From: Hallella bergensis DSM 17361
Lineage (GTDB): Bacteria > Bacteroidota > Bacteroidia > Bacteroidales > Bacteroidaceae
DNA length: 64,000 nt
Direction of reading: 5' to 3'
Assembly: GCF_000160535.1 (NCBI RefSeq)
Contig: NZ_GG704781.1
Location: 311,723-375,722 of the forward strand
Shown: piece after piece, positions 63,542 through 64,000 of the stretch
Layout: every line of letters starts with the position of its first letter
How positions within the stretch are numbered: the first letter of the stretch is position 1
Notes under the pieces: model-generated
Seen by the model: only the letters and a program-made list of their open reading frames with translations
The model's database searches: none
Told to the model about the DNA's origin: nothing
Translations under genes and position numbers: made by a program

Positions 63542-64000
63542 AAATCTTAGTGACAGGCGCGGCCGGATTTATAGGCGCAGCCTTGGTGAAAGCCCTGATA
63601 GGCAAACAGCATGAAGTGGTGGGCATCGACAACATCAATTCGTATTACGACCCAGCACTGAAATATGCACGACTGGCCGACGTGGGTATTCCATCAACTG
63701 CCATTGCCGAACATAGCATGGTGGAGAGCACCCGAAGCTCTCTCTACAGATTTATGAAGATGGATCTAACTGACCGTACGGCCATGAAGGCTCTGTTTGC
63801 CTCTGAGGGGTTCGACATCGTTTTCAATCTTGCGGGACAGGCCGGCGTTCGCTATTCGATAGAGAATCCGTTTGCTTATGTCGAAAGCAATATTTTCGGC
63901 TTTCTCAATATCTTGGAAAGCTGTCGCCACCATCCGGTGAAACATCTCGTCTATGCCAGTTCAAGTAGCATTTACGGCATGAACAATCGGGTTCCCTATT
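63538..64000 (+). CDS. NAD-dependent epimerase, UDP-glucuronate 4-epimerase-like (partial)
   Basis: Partial; the gene runs off the window. The visible 154 codons begin MKILVTGAAGFIGAALVKAL (Rossmann GxxGxxG) and continue with DNINSYYDPALKYARLADVG, the pattern of UDP-glucuronate 4-epimerases such as CapI, then NLAGQAGVRYSIENPFAYVESNI and SSSSIYG. The catalytic Tyr-x3-Lys lies past the end. It would make UDP-galacturonate in the cytoplasm from UDP-glucuronate. ATGA overlap with the LAB_N gene shows one operon. Confidence 0.9.
   Translation, partial: MKILVTGAAGFIGAALVKALIGKQHEVVGIDNINSYYDPALKYARLADVGIPSTAIAEHSMVESTRSSLYRFMKMDLTDRTAMKALFASEGFDIVFNLAGQAGVRYSIENPFAYVESNIFGFLNILESCRHHPVKHLVYASSSSIYGMNNRVPY

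Noticed and set aside
1..64000. CRISPR array, prophage, toxin-antitoxin or restriction-modification locus.
   Set aside because: No regularly spaced direct repeats with spacers, no phage structural genes, no cas genes and no methyltransferase or toxin pair were seen; the HsdR-N-like gene stands alone.

Overview
This 64 kb window is chromosomal DNA from a member of the Bacteroidota, most likely an oral- or gut-type Prevotella or a close relative. Four things support this. Most genes sit behind the Bacteroidota -7 promoter box TAnnTTTG, typically TATCTTTG or TAACTTTG, and few have a Shine-Dalgarno sequence. Gene families typical of the phylum are present: DUF4837, DUF1573, DUF2023 beside a flavodoxin, a FimB/Mfa2-type lipoprotein, and an acyl-ACP thioesterase inside the ilv cluster. 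Conserved neighbourhoods match: sigma-54 activator-lptE-TPR-secG, pyrK-pyrD, nfeD-stomatin, recJ-recQ. The species cannot be fixed from the sequence alone.

Layout. 1-10 kb: a truncated wecB-like epimerase; an NfeD/stomatin pair and an M48 lipoprotein protease; flavodoxin plus DUF2023; a YeiH-type transporter and an omega-amidase-like hydrolase; then a SpoIID/LytB-domain protein with an AmpG-like permease. 10-17.6 kb: rlmN, a DUF4837 lipoprotein, pdxA and an AglD/MprF-type membrane protein, followed by a sigma-54 activator, lptE, a TPR-like protein and secG. 17.6-23.7 kb is the accessory part: tRNA-His, a lone fimbrial-anchor-like lipoprotein, an IS3-family remnant, an NlpE-like lipoprotein, a cytoplasmic alpha-amylase and an intact IS30-family element. 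23.7-33.5 kb: Nif3, a zinc-ribbon coiled-coil protein, a TerB/DnaJ protein, an orphan HsdR-N-like protein facing holA, an AT-rich control region before an XRE regulator, pyrK-pyrD, aroC and slyD. 33.9-45.4 kb: a small exported protein, a HAD hydrolase, an Fsr-type MFS exporter, an SLC13 carrier, DUF1573, an RRM protein, a hemerythrin-LuxR fusion with a LuxR partner, SIMPL, ffh and folD. 45.5-56.4 kb: a GH51 arabinofuranosidase, an OmpA-family porin, and ilvD-ilvB-ilvN-thioesterase-ilvC. 56.5-64 kb: recJ-recQ on the minus strand, then a cluster of an ArnT/PMT-type transferase, a DPM1-type glycosyltransferase, a duplicated LAB_N membrane protein and a UDP-glucuronate 4-epimerase-like enzyme running off the end.

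Most of the window is housekeeping. The two least ordinary systems are (i) the last cluster, which reads as a pathway that makes a nucleotide hexuronic acid, loads it on a polyprenyl phosphate, moves it across the membrane through a PQ-loop/SWEET-like LAB_N protein and transfers it to an envelope glycolipid; and (ii) a RIC-type di-iron hemerythrin fused to a LuxR DNA-binding domain and translationally coupled to a LuxR protein with a degenerate receiver. Several control regions also stand out: three 9-mers at 15-bp period in the pyrK leader, face-to-face promoters between holA and the HsdR-N-like gene, an AT-rich array of TCAAAT/ATTTGA half-sites before the XRE gene, and a family of diverged intergenic elements.
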